Assembly: GCF_040100845.1 (NCBI RefSeq)
Contig: NZ_JAZHSH010000001.1
Span: forward strand, 806,001-870,000
DNA length: 64,000 nt
Origin: Chengkuizengella sp. SCS-71B
Lineage (GTDB): Bacteria > Bacillota > Bacilli > Paenibacillales > KCTC-33759
Direction: 5' to 3'
The position numbers and the translations under genes were made by a program. Numbering within the stretch: position 1 is the stretch's first letter; every line of letters begins with the position of its first letter. Below, one piece after another: positions 16,468 through 24,801 of the stretch. The notes under the pieces were generated by a model. It was not told where the DNA came from and did no database searches. It saw only the letters and a program-made list of their open reading frames with translations.

Positions 16468-19134
16468 ATGGATTTGAGGTATATTAAATATGTTTTTCCT
16501 AAAGAAAAATATTACAAAACTCCAGAAGAAAATTTAGAAGACGATTCAAAGTTGAATGTTCCTTCTCATCCTGAATCTTGGGAAATTAGGCTTAATAGTC
16601 ATTGGACTTATTACTTTCCAACTAACATTAAATTACCCATTCAAGGTTGGAAGATTCATATTAGTTCAACAACATATGAAGCCCAACATACGTTAGATAT
16701 CACTTCTTCCTTCCTTTTCGACCAATCTGTTCCTTTCAAATATGTTTCGAACTTAAGAGATTTATTGCTGAAAAATTCAAAGTATGGTGACAGAGGCAGC
16801 TCGGGTAAATTTATTACAATTTACCCCATAGATGAATCACAATTTCTATTCCTATTAGATCATCTTCACAAATTATTAAAAGATATTCCTAAAGGACCCT
16901 ATATACTAAGTGATAAAAGATGGATCGATGGGAATGTATATTTTCGCTATGGAGCTTTTGAAGAAATGTATATTAAGGATGGTGCATCTAAGATTCTAGC
17001 TATAAAAACTCCATCTGGTGAATATATTCCTGACTCTCGAGGTACATCCTATGTAGTCCCGGATTTTATAGAAGAACCTGAAGCGATTAAAGATATGACG
17101 AAGGATCAAGAAAGAATGCAGTCAGTCAACTCAGAACTTAGTAAATACAATATCAAGTCAGCTTTACATTTTAGCAATGGTGGTGGTGTGTATTTAGCAG
17201 ATCACATTCATTCTGGAGTACAAGTAGTTTTGAAAGAAGGGAGACCAGAGGCGGGTCTTGATGGTCATGGTAGGGATGCAATTGAACGTTTAAAACATGA
17301 GGCTGCGATTCTTGAACACCTTAAAGGGTTGGGGAATGTTGTGGAATATCGGGAATTATTCCAAGAATGGGAACATATATTTCTCGTTGAAGAGTATATC
17401 CCTGGAACTTCATTGAAAGATTGGCTGTCATCATTTTATCCTTTTTCTAGAAGTCAAGATGCAAAAGATTATTGTGAGATTGTGATTCCTATCTTAAAAC
17501 AGCTAAAGAAAGCAGTGGAAGATGTTCATTCACGAGGTATTGGTATAGGGGACTTGCAACCATCTAACATAATGATTACTACGTCAAATCGTGTAAAGCT
17601 TATTGATTTTGAAGCTGCAAGTGATGACTTAGCTGATACGGAAAATTCAGGTTTGATGACTCCTGGTTTTACTGGTGCAGAAGATTCAACAAGAGAACAG
17701 ATTGATTGGTTTGCACTTTTACGTATAACTAGATATGTGTTTGTTCCTATTGGACCCGTTCAAGATATGTCTGAGAGTATATTAAAGAAACACGACCAAT
17801 GGATTATGAAACATTTTGGTGAAGAAGCGATCAAAATCATAGAAGATGTTGAGGCTGAATGTAGTAAACGATCTGTTAAACCATTGGTTAGCATCTTATC
17901 TTCACCTCTGAAATATTTGGATAAAGATGACTTGCCAGAAGTTATCTCAAAACTAAGAAAAGGGATTGTTCATGATCTCAGAGCAGGAATAAGGCTTTTA
18001 CCTGGGGATATTCGTCAATTTGAATCATCTTCCGGACTCCTCAATGTCTTAACAGGCGGGTTTGGAGTAGTAATGGCTCTAGCTCGCACTGGTGCATTAC
18101 CAAAGAAAGCTACGGAATGGGCTGTAAAGTTCAGTGATTTTAAATATATTGACCAATTGGACGATGGGCTTTTTACTGGAAAAGCTGGGATTGCTGGGGT
18201 TCTGTATGAAATAGGATTGGTAAATGAATCTAAGGCTGTATATCATTCAATTCAAAGTCAATTAGATTCTGAAGACATATCTCTTAAAACTGGGTTAGCT
18301 GGTATTGGACTCTCCTTATTATCTGCATCAACATTAAGTAGTTTTGAGGCATTTTTTGAAAAAGCAGTAGCTATTGGTTATCGGTTGGAATCCCTTCTTG
18401 AACGGGAGATTGAGATAAAATCGAATGAACTTGATGCAGTTCCATTTGGGCTTATTGAAGGGTGGTCGGGAGTATCGTTGTTTTTTAGTGCATTGTATAG
18501 GATCACTTGGGACGAGAACTGGTTGATGTTATCCATGCGTGCTATTGAAAAGGATACGAATCATTGTGTTCTAGAAGATACAGGGTTATACCAATTTAAA
18601 GAAGATTCACGTTTTGTTTCTCAACTTGATGGAGGAAGCGTGGGGATTGGTCTAGCGATGATTGAACTACGTCATCTACTAAGAAGTAAAAAGTGGGATG
18701 ATGAACTCAGAGGAATAGGGATGTGTTCTATTCAAAGGTGTTTATACAGCCCAGGGCTATTTCGTGGATTGGCAGGACTTATCATAGGTGCTAATGCTGT
18801 GGATATGGAATTAGATTTACAAGATGACAAAGCTTATTTAACTAAGACATTAGAGACAATGAATCTTTATTTGCTTGGAGATGAGAATGAACTCTTTGTT
18901 CCTGGAGACTTCAATTACAGACTCTCTGGAGACATTTTTTCAGGAGCGTCGGGGATGCTGCTTGCCCTCAACGAAGTCAATTCTTATGGATTTACCTGGT
19001 TGCCACTACCAAATATTTCAAAGTTATTCTCTTCATATTGCAACACTGAGGGGAGTAACTCTGTATTGAAAGGAGGTGATTTTTTTGAATCAAGTATTAG
19101 TTCTTCAACAATTAGAAGCCAAGAAAGACAGTAA
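16468..19134 (+). CDS. lanKC: Class III lanthipeptide synthetase LanKC
   Basis: The 888-residue protein starts at ATG behind GGGAGGT. Residues 1-200 fit the phosphoSer/Thr lyase domain. Residues about 225-470 form a Ser/Thr-kinase-like domain, with VVLKEGRPEAG (ATP-site lysine), HSRGIGIGDLQPSNIMI (catalytic loop) and VKLIDFEAA (metal-binding DFE). Residues about 500-888 form a LanC-like cyclase, with GLIEGWSGVSLFFSAL and GLFRGLAGLIIGA, and without the zinc-binding Cys/His set, as usual in class III. In known systems these enzymes phosphorylate and eliminate Ser/Thr of a precursor and may cyclise it. The last 50 bases overlap precursor A in another frame. No transporter or protease gene is adjacent. 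Length and domain order are normal. Confidence 0.92.
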   Translation: MDLRYIKYVFPKEKYYKTPEENLEDDSKLNVPSHPESWEIRLNSHWTYYFPTNIKLPIQGWKIHISSTTYEAQHTLDITSSFLFDQSVPFKYVSNLRDLLLKNSKYGDRGSSGKFITIYPIDESQFLFLLDHLHKLLKDIPKGPYILSDKRWIDGNVYFRYGAFEEMYIKDGASKILAIKTPSGEYIPDSRGTSYVVPDFIEEPEAIKDMTKDQERMQSVNSELSKYNIKSALHFSNGGGVYLADHIHSGVQVVLKEGRPEAGLDGHGRDAIERLKHEAAILEHLKGLGNVVEYRELFQEWEHIFLVEEYIPGTSLKDWLSSFYPFSRSQDAKDYCEIVIPILKQLKKAVEDVHSRGIGIGDLQPSNIMITTSNRVKLIDFEAASDDLADTENSGLMTPGFTGAEDSTREQIDWFALLRITRYVFVPIGPVQDMSESILKKHDQWIMKHFGEEAIKIIEDVEAECSKRSVKPLVSILSSPLKYLDKDDLPEVISKLRKGIVHDLRAGIRLLPGDIRQFESSSGLLNVLTGGFGVVMALARTGALPKKATEWAVKFSDFKYIDQLDDGLFTGKAGIAGVLYEIGLVNESKAVYHSIQSQLDSEDISLKTGLAGIGLSLLSASTLSSFEAFFEKAVAIGYRLESLLEREIEIKSNELDAVPFGLIEGWSGVSLFFSALYRITWDENWLMLSMRAIEKDTNHCVLEDTGLYQFKEDSRFVSQLDGGSVGIGLAMIELRHLLRSKKWDDELRGIGMCSIQRCLYSPGLFRGLAGLIIGANAVDMELDLQDDKAYLTKTLETMNLYLLGDENELFVPGDFNYRLSGDIFSGASGMLLALNEVNSYGFTWLPLPNISKLFSSYCNTEGSNSVLKGGDFFESSISSSTIRSQERQ

Positions 19135-19213
19135 ATTTTTTATGGTACCTAGTGAAACATACCCTGTAATTGACGGAGGAGATACTGTAATTAAAATTAG
19201 TTCTAAAAAATAA
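19085..19213 (+). CDS. Class III lanthipeptide-like precursor peptide A
   Basis: TTG at 19085 lies behind AAAGGAGGTGAT, inside the last codons of lanKC. The 42-residue peptide starts MNQVLVLQQLEAKKDSK. The VLxLQQL segment fits the leader motif (I/L/V-L-x-L-Q) recognised by LanKC enzymes. The remainder, FFMVPSETYPVIDGGDT followed by a short Ser/Lys tail, has six Ser/Thr including the leader-proximal serine, but no cysteine. Lanthionine or labionin therefore cannot form within it. The TTG start is supported by the peptides at 34300 and 40169, which have the same leader and ribosome site. Its pairing with LanKC is direct from the overlap. The final product is unknown. Confidence 0.82.
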   Translation: MNQVLVLQQLEAKKDSKFFMVPSETYPVIDGGDTVIKISSKK

Positions 19214-19239
19214 CTAATGATGTAGTATATTTGTTTGTA

Positions 19240-19278
19240 GTAACCTCATGGATAAATCATCAATGGGGTTACTTTTTT
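19240..19278 (+). terminator. Terminator between precursor A and the SgrR-like gene
   Basis: GTAACCTCAT pairs with ATGGGGTTAC (one G-T wobble) around a 13-base loop, followed by TTTTTTAT on the plus strand. It would end the lanKC-precursor transcript and separate it from the convergent SgrR-like gene. Confidence 0.75.
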
Positions 19279-19285
19279 ATAGTTA

Positions 19286-21040
19286 TTATTTATCTTTAAT
19301 CCAAAGATTGTGAAAGTCATACATTCCTAAACTTCCGAATTTATACCCTTGAAGGTTACTTGAGTAAGCAGTTTCTTCTTTGAAGTGAAACTGGAAAAGG
19401 ATGAGGTTTTCTTGGCGGAACCAATCTTCCATTTCACACCAAATAGAAAGACGTTCATTTGTCGTTTTCCCACTAATAAATCGATCCGTAAACCTATCCA
19501 TTTGTTGATTCTCTTCAAGAGTGAACACTTGACGATATAAGCTGTTATTACCAAATGGTTCAATCAAATTAATTTCCGAATCACCAACTAATATTACATT
19601 TATCATAATAAGATGCGCTTGTTGGAAAAATTCCTTTTGGAGTGTCTTTTTAAGATCAAGAGGTTGGAGTTCTAAAGATACTCCAATTTGATTACAACGG
19701 GACTGAATCCAAAGTGCGTTCTCTCTCCATTGAAGAGAAGGAATAAACATCGTTAGGGTTTCACCAGAATATCCACTTTCTTTGAGTGCTTCCTGTGCTT
19801 CTGATAGTGTATAGGAAGGAAAAACTTTCTTTTTACTACGAGTATGTAAAAAGCTGTCTGCAGGCTGAACTTCCTTCATGGTTGTATCATTAATCATCGT
19901 GTTTCGATCAAGTGCAAGGCGAATTGCTCTTCTAAATGCTGGGTGTTGTTGTGGACCTGGTTTTTTTGTTTGAAAAATAATTAATTGTGTAATCGTTACA
20001 TGCTGATTCACTGTTTTTTCTTGCACCTCCAAAGAATCTACATTTCTAGTGGTCATCTTGTAAGAAAACCTGCCTTGTAGCTCCTCTGGAAAACGGAAAA
20101 TTTCTACTCGATCCAACCAAGCTCGTTCCTTAAAATAATGATCAAAAGCTTCCAATATTAACTTTTCTGTAGAGAATGAACGAACAAAAAAAGGTCCTGT
20201 ACCCACGACTTGTTGTTTGAAATCGACATCATATGGAACGATGGAGGCTTTGTTAGAACTCAAGATGTTTGGGAAAAAAGGGAAAGGTTGTTTGAAATGG
20301 AAAATGACAGTATGGTCTCCTGATGATTCTACCTTGTTCAAATAGTGCCTCAGCCAATAGAAGACGCTGACAGAAGAGTCTAGTACACGTTGGAAAGTAT
20401 AAATTACATCTTCTGATGTTAATAGTCTACCGTGGTGAAACCGAATTCCTTTACGCAGGTAAAAGATCCACTCCTTTTCGTTTGGGGTATCCCAACCGAG
20501 AGCAAGGTGTGGGTAAATTTGTTTTGTAGTTGAATCAATACGAAGCAATGTATCGTAAATTTGACCGGCAAAATGGTATTCGAATGCTGTAGAGACTTGG
20601 GCGGGATCTAAAGAAATGAGATTTCTGTACATGGGTATACGTAAGATGTGCTTTAATTCTTTTTCCCCTTCTGTTTGAAAACCAAACCATTCTTCTAGAT
20701 ATTGCCCTAAGAAACTATGAATTTGGGTAGGGATGGATAAAGAGTGGAGGAACTCCATTCCTTCTTTGAAATGATCTTGTGCTAGCTGTTCCGATACATA
20801 CATCTTAATGCCATCAAACAGAGAAAGTTGAAAGTTAATACGGGATCTGTATCCTCGACCACGCCCTGGCTTCCATCGTATCCATCCTTGTTTTTTTAAT
20901 CGATTTAAAACCCCTTTTGCATTTGGCTGACTACAACCGAGGATATCTATGATTTCACTCAGCGTAGTTTCAAACTCAACACCATTTTTTTGAGTTGCAT
21001 AAGCTGAATTTAAGATAAGGTAATGTTCGATTAGTTTCAT
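19286..21040 (-). CDS. SgrR-like regulator with oligopeptide-type solute-binding domain (copy 1)
   Basis: The 584-residue protein starts at ATG with a GAGGGG site and has no signal peptide or lipobox. Residues 1-110 form an SgrR_N-type winged helix, beginning MKLIEHYLIL, with FETTLSEIIDILGCSQPNAK and GWIRWKPGRGRGYRSRINFQ. Residues about 150-560 match SBP_bac_5, the fold of OppA/DppA, with SLDPAQVSTAFEYHFAGQIY and FRRAIRLALDRNTMIND. SgrR family proteins sense a small ligand through this domain and regulate transcription. The gene lies tail to tail with precursor A, as do its two paralogues with theirs. A role in sensing the peptide product is inference. Confidence 0.85.
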   Translation of the reverse strand: MKLIEHYLILNSAYATQKNGVEFETTLSEIIDILGCSQPNAKGVLNRLKKQGWIRWKPGRGRGYRSRINFQLSLFDGIKMYVSEQLAQDHFKEGMEFLHSLSIPTQIHSFLGQYLEEWFGFQTEGEKELKHILRIPMYRNLISLDPAQVSTAFEYHFAGQIYDTLLRIDSTTKQIYPHLALGWDTPNEKEWIFYLRKGIRFHHGRLLTSEDVIYTFQRVLDSSVSVFYWLRHYLNKVESSGDHTVIFHFKQPFPFFPNILSSNKASIVPYDVDFKQQVVGTGPFFVRSFSTEKLILEAFDHYFKERAWLDRVEIFRFPEELQGRFSYKMTTRNVDSLEVQEKTVNQHVTITQLIIFQTKKPGPQQHPAFRRAIRLALDRNTMINDTTMKEVQPADSFLHTRSKKKVFPSYTLSEAQEALKESGYSGETLTMFIPSLQWRENALWIQSRCNQIGVSLELQPLDLKKTLQKEFFQQAHLIMINVILVGDSEINLIEPFGNNSLYRQVFTLEENQQMDRFTDRFISGKTTNERLSIWCEMEDWFRQENLILFQFHFKEETAYSSNLQGYKFGSLGMYDFHNLWIKDK

Positions 21041-21093
21041 TATTGTTACCCCTCATAGAATATTAAAGTATATATCTTATAAGTTTATAAAAG

Positions 21094-21120
21094 GGATGAA
21101 AATCACGGGAATTTTCATCC
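21094..21120 (-). terminator. Hairpin in the leader of SgrR-like copy 1 (attenuator candidate)
   Basis: GGATGAAAAT and ATTTTCATCC form a 10-base-pair stem with a 7-base loop, extended by A/T and G-T pairs. It lies 54 bases before the SgrR-like start. Read on the minus strand it is followed by CCCTTTTAT, a weak T-rich tract. On the plus strand TTTTTAG follows, but no plus-strand gene ends here. It could terminate or attenuate transcription. Confidence 0.45.
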
Positions 21121-21261
21121 TTTTTAGTCGTAGTAATTATTTATACAATTATATCAGTTGCAGGGAAAATTATAAATATAAACCTAACAGTTACAAATTT
21201 AAGTATGTTGAATGAGAGTTACAAGAACAATTAAGAAGAACTGACATGGAGGTCTTGCGAT

Positions 21262-21393
21262 ATGAAGAAGATTTTAAAGGTTTTATTTATTACATTAGTG
21301 ATTTTTCAATTGAGCAGTATCCATTCATATGAATTTAAAACTATCGAGCTTACTAGCCAACAATGCTGTGGTTCAGGAGGAGGGGGAGGGTGA
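21262..21393 (+). CDS. Small secreted peptide with CC-GSG5 tail
   Basis: ATG at 21262 follows TGGAGGTC and encodes 43 residues. MKKILKVLFITLVIFQLSSI is a basic-hydrophobic signal-like segment. The tail reads SYEFKTIELTSQQCCGSGG and ends with three more glycines. It is divergent from the SgrR-like gene at 19286. I do not recognise the family. It could be a secreted signal, a bacteriocin-like peptide or a short exported structural peptide. No processing gene is adjacent. The ribosome site and compact frame argue for a real gene. Confidence 0.5.
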   Translation: MKKILKVLFITLVIFQLSSIHSYEFKTIELTSQQCCGSGGGGG

Positions 21394-21573
21394 TAATAAT
21401 CCCCATCTTTAAAAATAAATATTAAAAATCTATTCGGACAGTGCGTGTCGATATTTAATCGATGCGCACTTTTCTGTGTACAGTTAAAAAGCATTGTACA
21501 AGTCACTTAAATTAACATATAATGATCTAAGAGATTGCAGTAGTTATGATATATAAAATTTAATATAAAAAAA

Positions 21574-21745
21574 TGATAGGTGCCTATGAAAATTGTTTTA
21601 TTAGGTTAAAAGGGAAGCTCGGTGTGAATCCGACACGGTCCCGCCACTGTAAATGAGGACGACCTCAGTATGCCACTGTTCTACTGAATGGGAAGGGGAG
21701 GAAGTCAGTGCTCATGAGTCAGGAGACCTGCCTATAATTTAGATG
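21574..21745 (+). ncRNA. Cobalamin riboswitch
   Basis: The region contains the conserved cobalamin aptamer series: AAGGGAAGCTCGGTG, GAATCCGACACGGTCCCGCC and ACTGTAA, then GGGAAGG, and the B12 box AGTCAGGAGACCTGCC at about 21717-21732. It opens with GATAGGTGCC. It lies upstream of btuF and the salvage operon on the same strand. Adenosylcobalamin or another corrinoid would be expected to shut off the operon through the terminator at 21794. Confidence 0.95.
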
Positions 21746-21793
21746 CGATAATCCTTCGAGGAAAAGGAAGCTGCAAATCGAAAGGTTTAGTAT

Positions 21794-21824
21794 GCCCTTT
21801 ATTCTACACGGATAAAGGGCTTTT
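21794..21824 (+). terminator. Terminator of the cobalamin riboswitch expression platform
   Basis: GCCCTTTAT and ATAAAGGGC form a perfect 9-base-pair stem with a 9-base loop, followed by TTTTATAT. It sits between the aptamer and the first gene, about 34 bases before the btuF start. This is the standard arrangement for transcription control by the riboswitch. Confidence 0.85.
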
Positions 21825-21857
21825 ATATATACACATACATAAAAAAGGGTGGAGAAA

Positions 21858-22871
21858 ATGAAGAAGATATTAATGATTTTACTTGTGTTTGTATTAGCAT
21901 TCAGCTTAGCTGCATGTGGTAACAACCCAAGCGAAGTAAGTGAAAAGACAGATCAAGAACATGGATCACAGAATGAAGCAGTAGAAAGTAATGATTCAAC
22001 TCAAGAAGAAATTGAGAATATAGTTGCTGAAAATACAGAAAACAGTGAAACGATATATCCATTAACGGTTACAGATGCTGCAGGTAACGAAATTATCTTT
22101 GAACAAAAACCTATACGTATCGTATCCCTTGCACCGAGTGTAACAGAAATCTTATTTGCACTAGGATTAGATGAAAATATAGTAGGTGTTACTGAATTTG
22201 ACGATTTCCCAGAAGAAGCCACAACAAAACCTAAAATTGGTGGTATTTTGGATGGAAATACAGAAGCGATTTTAGCAGCTGAGCCAGACCTTGTGATTGG
22301 AGGACTATCTTTAAATGAAGCGATTATTACAGGATTGGCTGAACTTGATATTCAAGTGTTTACAATTGAACCTAATTCTATTGATGAAGTGATAGATGAC
22401 ATTCAATTACTAGGTCTAGTTACAGGTGAAAATGATGCAGCTCAAACTGTAGTCACACAAATGGCTGATGAAAAACAACAAGTAGTAGAAGCTGTATCAG
22501 GGATTTCTGAAGCAGATAAAAAGAAAGTATATCTTGAGTTTTCAGAAGGCTGGACAGTGGGTAGTGGTGAGTTTATGAATGAATTAATTGAGTTATCAGG
22601 TGGAATTAATGTAGCAGCAGATCAATTAGGCTGGTTACAAATTAGTGAAGAAAAGATCATCGAAGATAATCCAGATGTTATCATTTATACGACAAAATAT
22701 ATGGATTTGAAACCTGTGATTACAGAGCGTAGCGGATGGAGTGAAATCGCAGCAATTAAAGAAGATAGTTTAATAGGGGTGAACGATGATTTAATTAGTC
22801 GTCCAGGACCTCGAATAACACAAGGTTTATTAGAAATTGCTAAAGGAATTTATCCAGAATTGGTGAAATAA
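21858..22871 (+). CDS. btuF: Cobalamin/corrinoid ABC transporter substrate-binding lipoprotein
   Basis: GTG at 21849 is in frame, but ATG at 21858 gives a proper lipoprotein signal: MKKILMILLVFVLAFSLAAC, with the lipobox cysteine. After an acidic linker (residues about 25-65) comes a periplasmic-binding domain of the BtuF/FhuD type: KPIRIVSLAPSVTEILFALG, VVGVTEFDDFP-like loops and EAILAAEPDLVIGG. It would capture corrinoids at the cell surface. It is the first gene after the riboswitch, and its stop abuts the btuC start. The substrate is inferred from the riboswitch and operon. Confidence 0.85.
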   Translation: MKKILMILLVFVLAFSLAACGNNPSEVSEKTDQEHGSQNEAVESNDSTQEEIENIVAENTENSETIYPLTVTDAAGNEIIFEQKPIRIVSLAPSVTEILFALGLDENIVGVTEFDDFPEEATTKPKIGGILDGNTEAILAAEPDLVIGGLSLNEAIITGLAELDIQVFTIEPNSIDEVIDDIQLLGLVTGENDAAQTVVTQMADEKQQVVEAVSGISEADKKKVYLEFSEGWTVGSGEFMNELIELSGGINVAADQLGWLQISEEKIIEDNPDVIIYTTKYMDLKPVITERSGWSEIAAIKEDSLIGVNDDLISRPGPRITQGLLEIAKGIYPELVK

Positions 22872-23912
22872 ATGAAACATAAATTAATAATATGGGGAGG
22901 AGCAGGTATACTGCTGCTTCTTCTTTCCATCGTGGTAAGTTTATCAATGGGTTCAGCACATATACCATTGTTACAGGTTTGGCGTATTTTGTTGCATCAA
23001 CTTCCTTTTGTAGGACAGCATATCTCTGTGGATTGGCCAATATCATCAGAAAAAATAATATTAGAAGTAAGATTTCCTCGCATTACTCTCGGTATTCTTG
23101 TTGGTGCTTGTTTATCTTTAGCTGGTGCTGGTTTTCAAGGTGTATTAAGGAATCCACTTGCTGATCCTTTTACTTTAGGAGTAGCTACAGGAGCTTCAGT
23201 AGGAGCTGCATTTTTAATCTTGTTTGGCATTCAATTTTTATGGTTAGGTCAATGGACAGTGCCAATTGTTGCTTTTCTATCAGGAATACTAAGCTTGTTG
23301 TTTGTATTTAAATTAGCAGGTATACAGGGTAAGTTCCGTATAGAAACAGTGATCTTATCAGGTGTTGTTGTTCAGGCATTTTTGGGCTCCATTGTTTCTT
23401 TTATGATCACATTATCAGATGATGTAATTAATCGTATTGTATTTTGGTTAATGGGTAGTTTAGCATTGCGAGGTTGGGAATTTTCCATTATATTATTTCC
23501 TTATTTATTCATAGGATTAATTGTTCTGTTAGGATATGGTCGAGTGTTGAATCTATTTGCCTTAGGTGAACGACAAGCAGCACATCTTGGTGTGAACGTA
23601 GATCGTTCGAAGTGGATCGTGCTTATTTTCTCAACCTTAATCTCAGCTGCAGCCGTTTCTGTAGCAGGTGTAATAGGGTTTGTAGGTTTAATTGTTCCTC
23701 ATTTAATTCGTTTATTAGTTGGTCCTGACTATCGACTGATTTTACCACTATCGGTTCTATTTGGAGCAATCTATGTATTGTGGGCAGATACGATTGCTAG
23801 AATGTTATTAAGTCCTCAAGAAATTCCACTAGGTGTGATTACTGCTTTTATTGGAGCTCCATTTTTTGCATATCTATTATCTAAAAATAAGAAAATGACC
23901 AATCATTCTTAA
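22872..23912 (+). CDS. btuC: Corrinoid ABC transporter permease (FecCD/BtuC family)
   Basis: This 346-residue membrane protein starts directly after the btuF stop. It has about ten hydrophobic segments. VRFPRITLGILVGACLSLAG and GVLRNPLADPFTLGVATGAS are the conserved BtuC/FecCD stretches. GVIGFVGLIVPHLIRLLVGP contains the loop that contacts the ATPase. Two such subunits would form the channel with BtuD. Family members also carry iron siderophores. The riboswitch and neighbours point to corrinoid uptake. Confidence 0.9.
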   Translation: MKHKLIIWGGAGILLLLLSIVVSLSMGSAHIPLLQVWRILLHQLPFVGQHISVDWPISSEKIILEVRFPRITLGILVGACLSLAGAGFQGVLRNPLADPFTLGVATGASVGAAFLILFGIQFLWLGQWTVPIVAFLSGILSLLFVFKLAGIQGKFRIETVILSGVVVQAFLGSIVSFMITLSDDVINRIVFWLMGSLALRGWEFSIILFPYLFIGLIVLLGYGRVLNLFALGERQAAHLGVNVDRSKWIVLIFSTLISAAAVSVAGVIGFVGLIVPHLIRLLVGPDYRLILPLSVLFGAIYVLWADTIARMLLSPQEIPLGVITAFIGAPFFAYLLSKNKKMTNHS

Positions 23913-23973
23913 ACGTTGAGACAACCTTTTTCTGTAATGACATTAACTTTTTGATGAAGAGGTAGAGAGATTT

Positions 23974-24747
23974 ATGATCCAAGTACAACATGTAAGTAAA
24001 ACATATGATAATAGGAATATCATTAAAGATATATCTTTTCGAGTTGAAAAAGGAGAGAGTTTTGGCATTATTGGACCAAATGGAAGTGGGAAATCTACCC
24101 TACTTAAGTTATGTTCAGGGATTGAAAAATCGAATAAAGGAACCATTCAAATAAATGGAAATGAGATGTATACTTATTCTAGAAAACATCTAGCCAAATG
24201 GATAGGGGTACTTCAGCAAGAAGCATTGCCTTTGGTGGGTTTTTCAGTTCGTGAAGTCGTAGAGATGGGGAGGTATCCCTATCAAAACTGGATGGGGACA
24301 GAGAAGCAAAATACTGAACAACTAGTTACAGATATCATGGAAAAGCTTGAAATTGAGCCCTTAAAAAATCGTACTTTAGAACAGCTTAGTGGTGGTGAAA
24401 GACAACGAGTAGCTTTAGGGAAGATAATGGCACAGCAACCTCGAATATTAATGTTAGATGAACCAACTACATATTTGGATATCGGCCATCAGGTACAGAT
24501 GATGGACTACATACGTAACTGGCAGCTGCAAAATCAATTAACTGTAATTTCAGTGTTGCATGATCTGAATCTAGCGGCGATGTATTGTGATCGATTATTG
24601 CTTTTACACGAAGGAGAGATCGTTAAAGTAGGCACTCCTTCAGAAGTTTTAAAATCTGAGTTGATTTCACAGGTTTACGGTACAGAACCGATCATCTTTA
24701 CCCATCCACAATTACATGTGCCCCAATTATTATTAAAGTCAAAATAA
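23974..24747 (+). CDS. btuD: Corrinoid ABC transporter ATP-binding protein
   Basis: The 257-residue protein starts at ATG behind GAGGTAGAGAG. Walker A is GPNGSGKSTLLKL, the Q-loop region is IGVLQQEALPLVGFSV, the ABC signature is LSGGERQRVALGKIM, and Walker B is RILMLDEPTTYLDI. The switch histidine is in VLHDLNLAAMYCD. It belongs to the FecE/BtuD type of ATPases. It completes the uptake transporter with the two preceding genes. A 61-base gap separates it from btuC. Confidence 0.9.
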   Translation: MIQVQHVSKTYDNRNIIKDISFRVEKGESFGIIGPNGSGKSTLLKLCSGIEKSNKGTIQINGNEMYTYSRKHLAKWIGVLQQEALPLVGFSVREVVEMGRYPYQNWMGTEKQNTEQLVTDIMEKLEIEPLKNRTLEQLSGGERQRVALGKIMAQQPRILMLDEPTTYLDIGHQVQMMDYIRNWQLQNQLTVISVLHDLNLAAMYCDRLLLLHEGEIVKVGTPSEVLKSELISQVYGTEPIIFTHPQLHVPQLLLKSK

Positions 24748-24801
24748 AACCAAAATTTTTTTGAATTAGCATAAAATAAATTAATTTAAGAGGTGAGTAT
24801 A

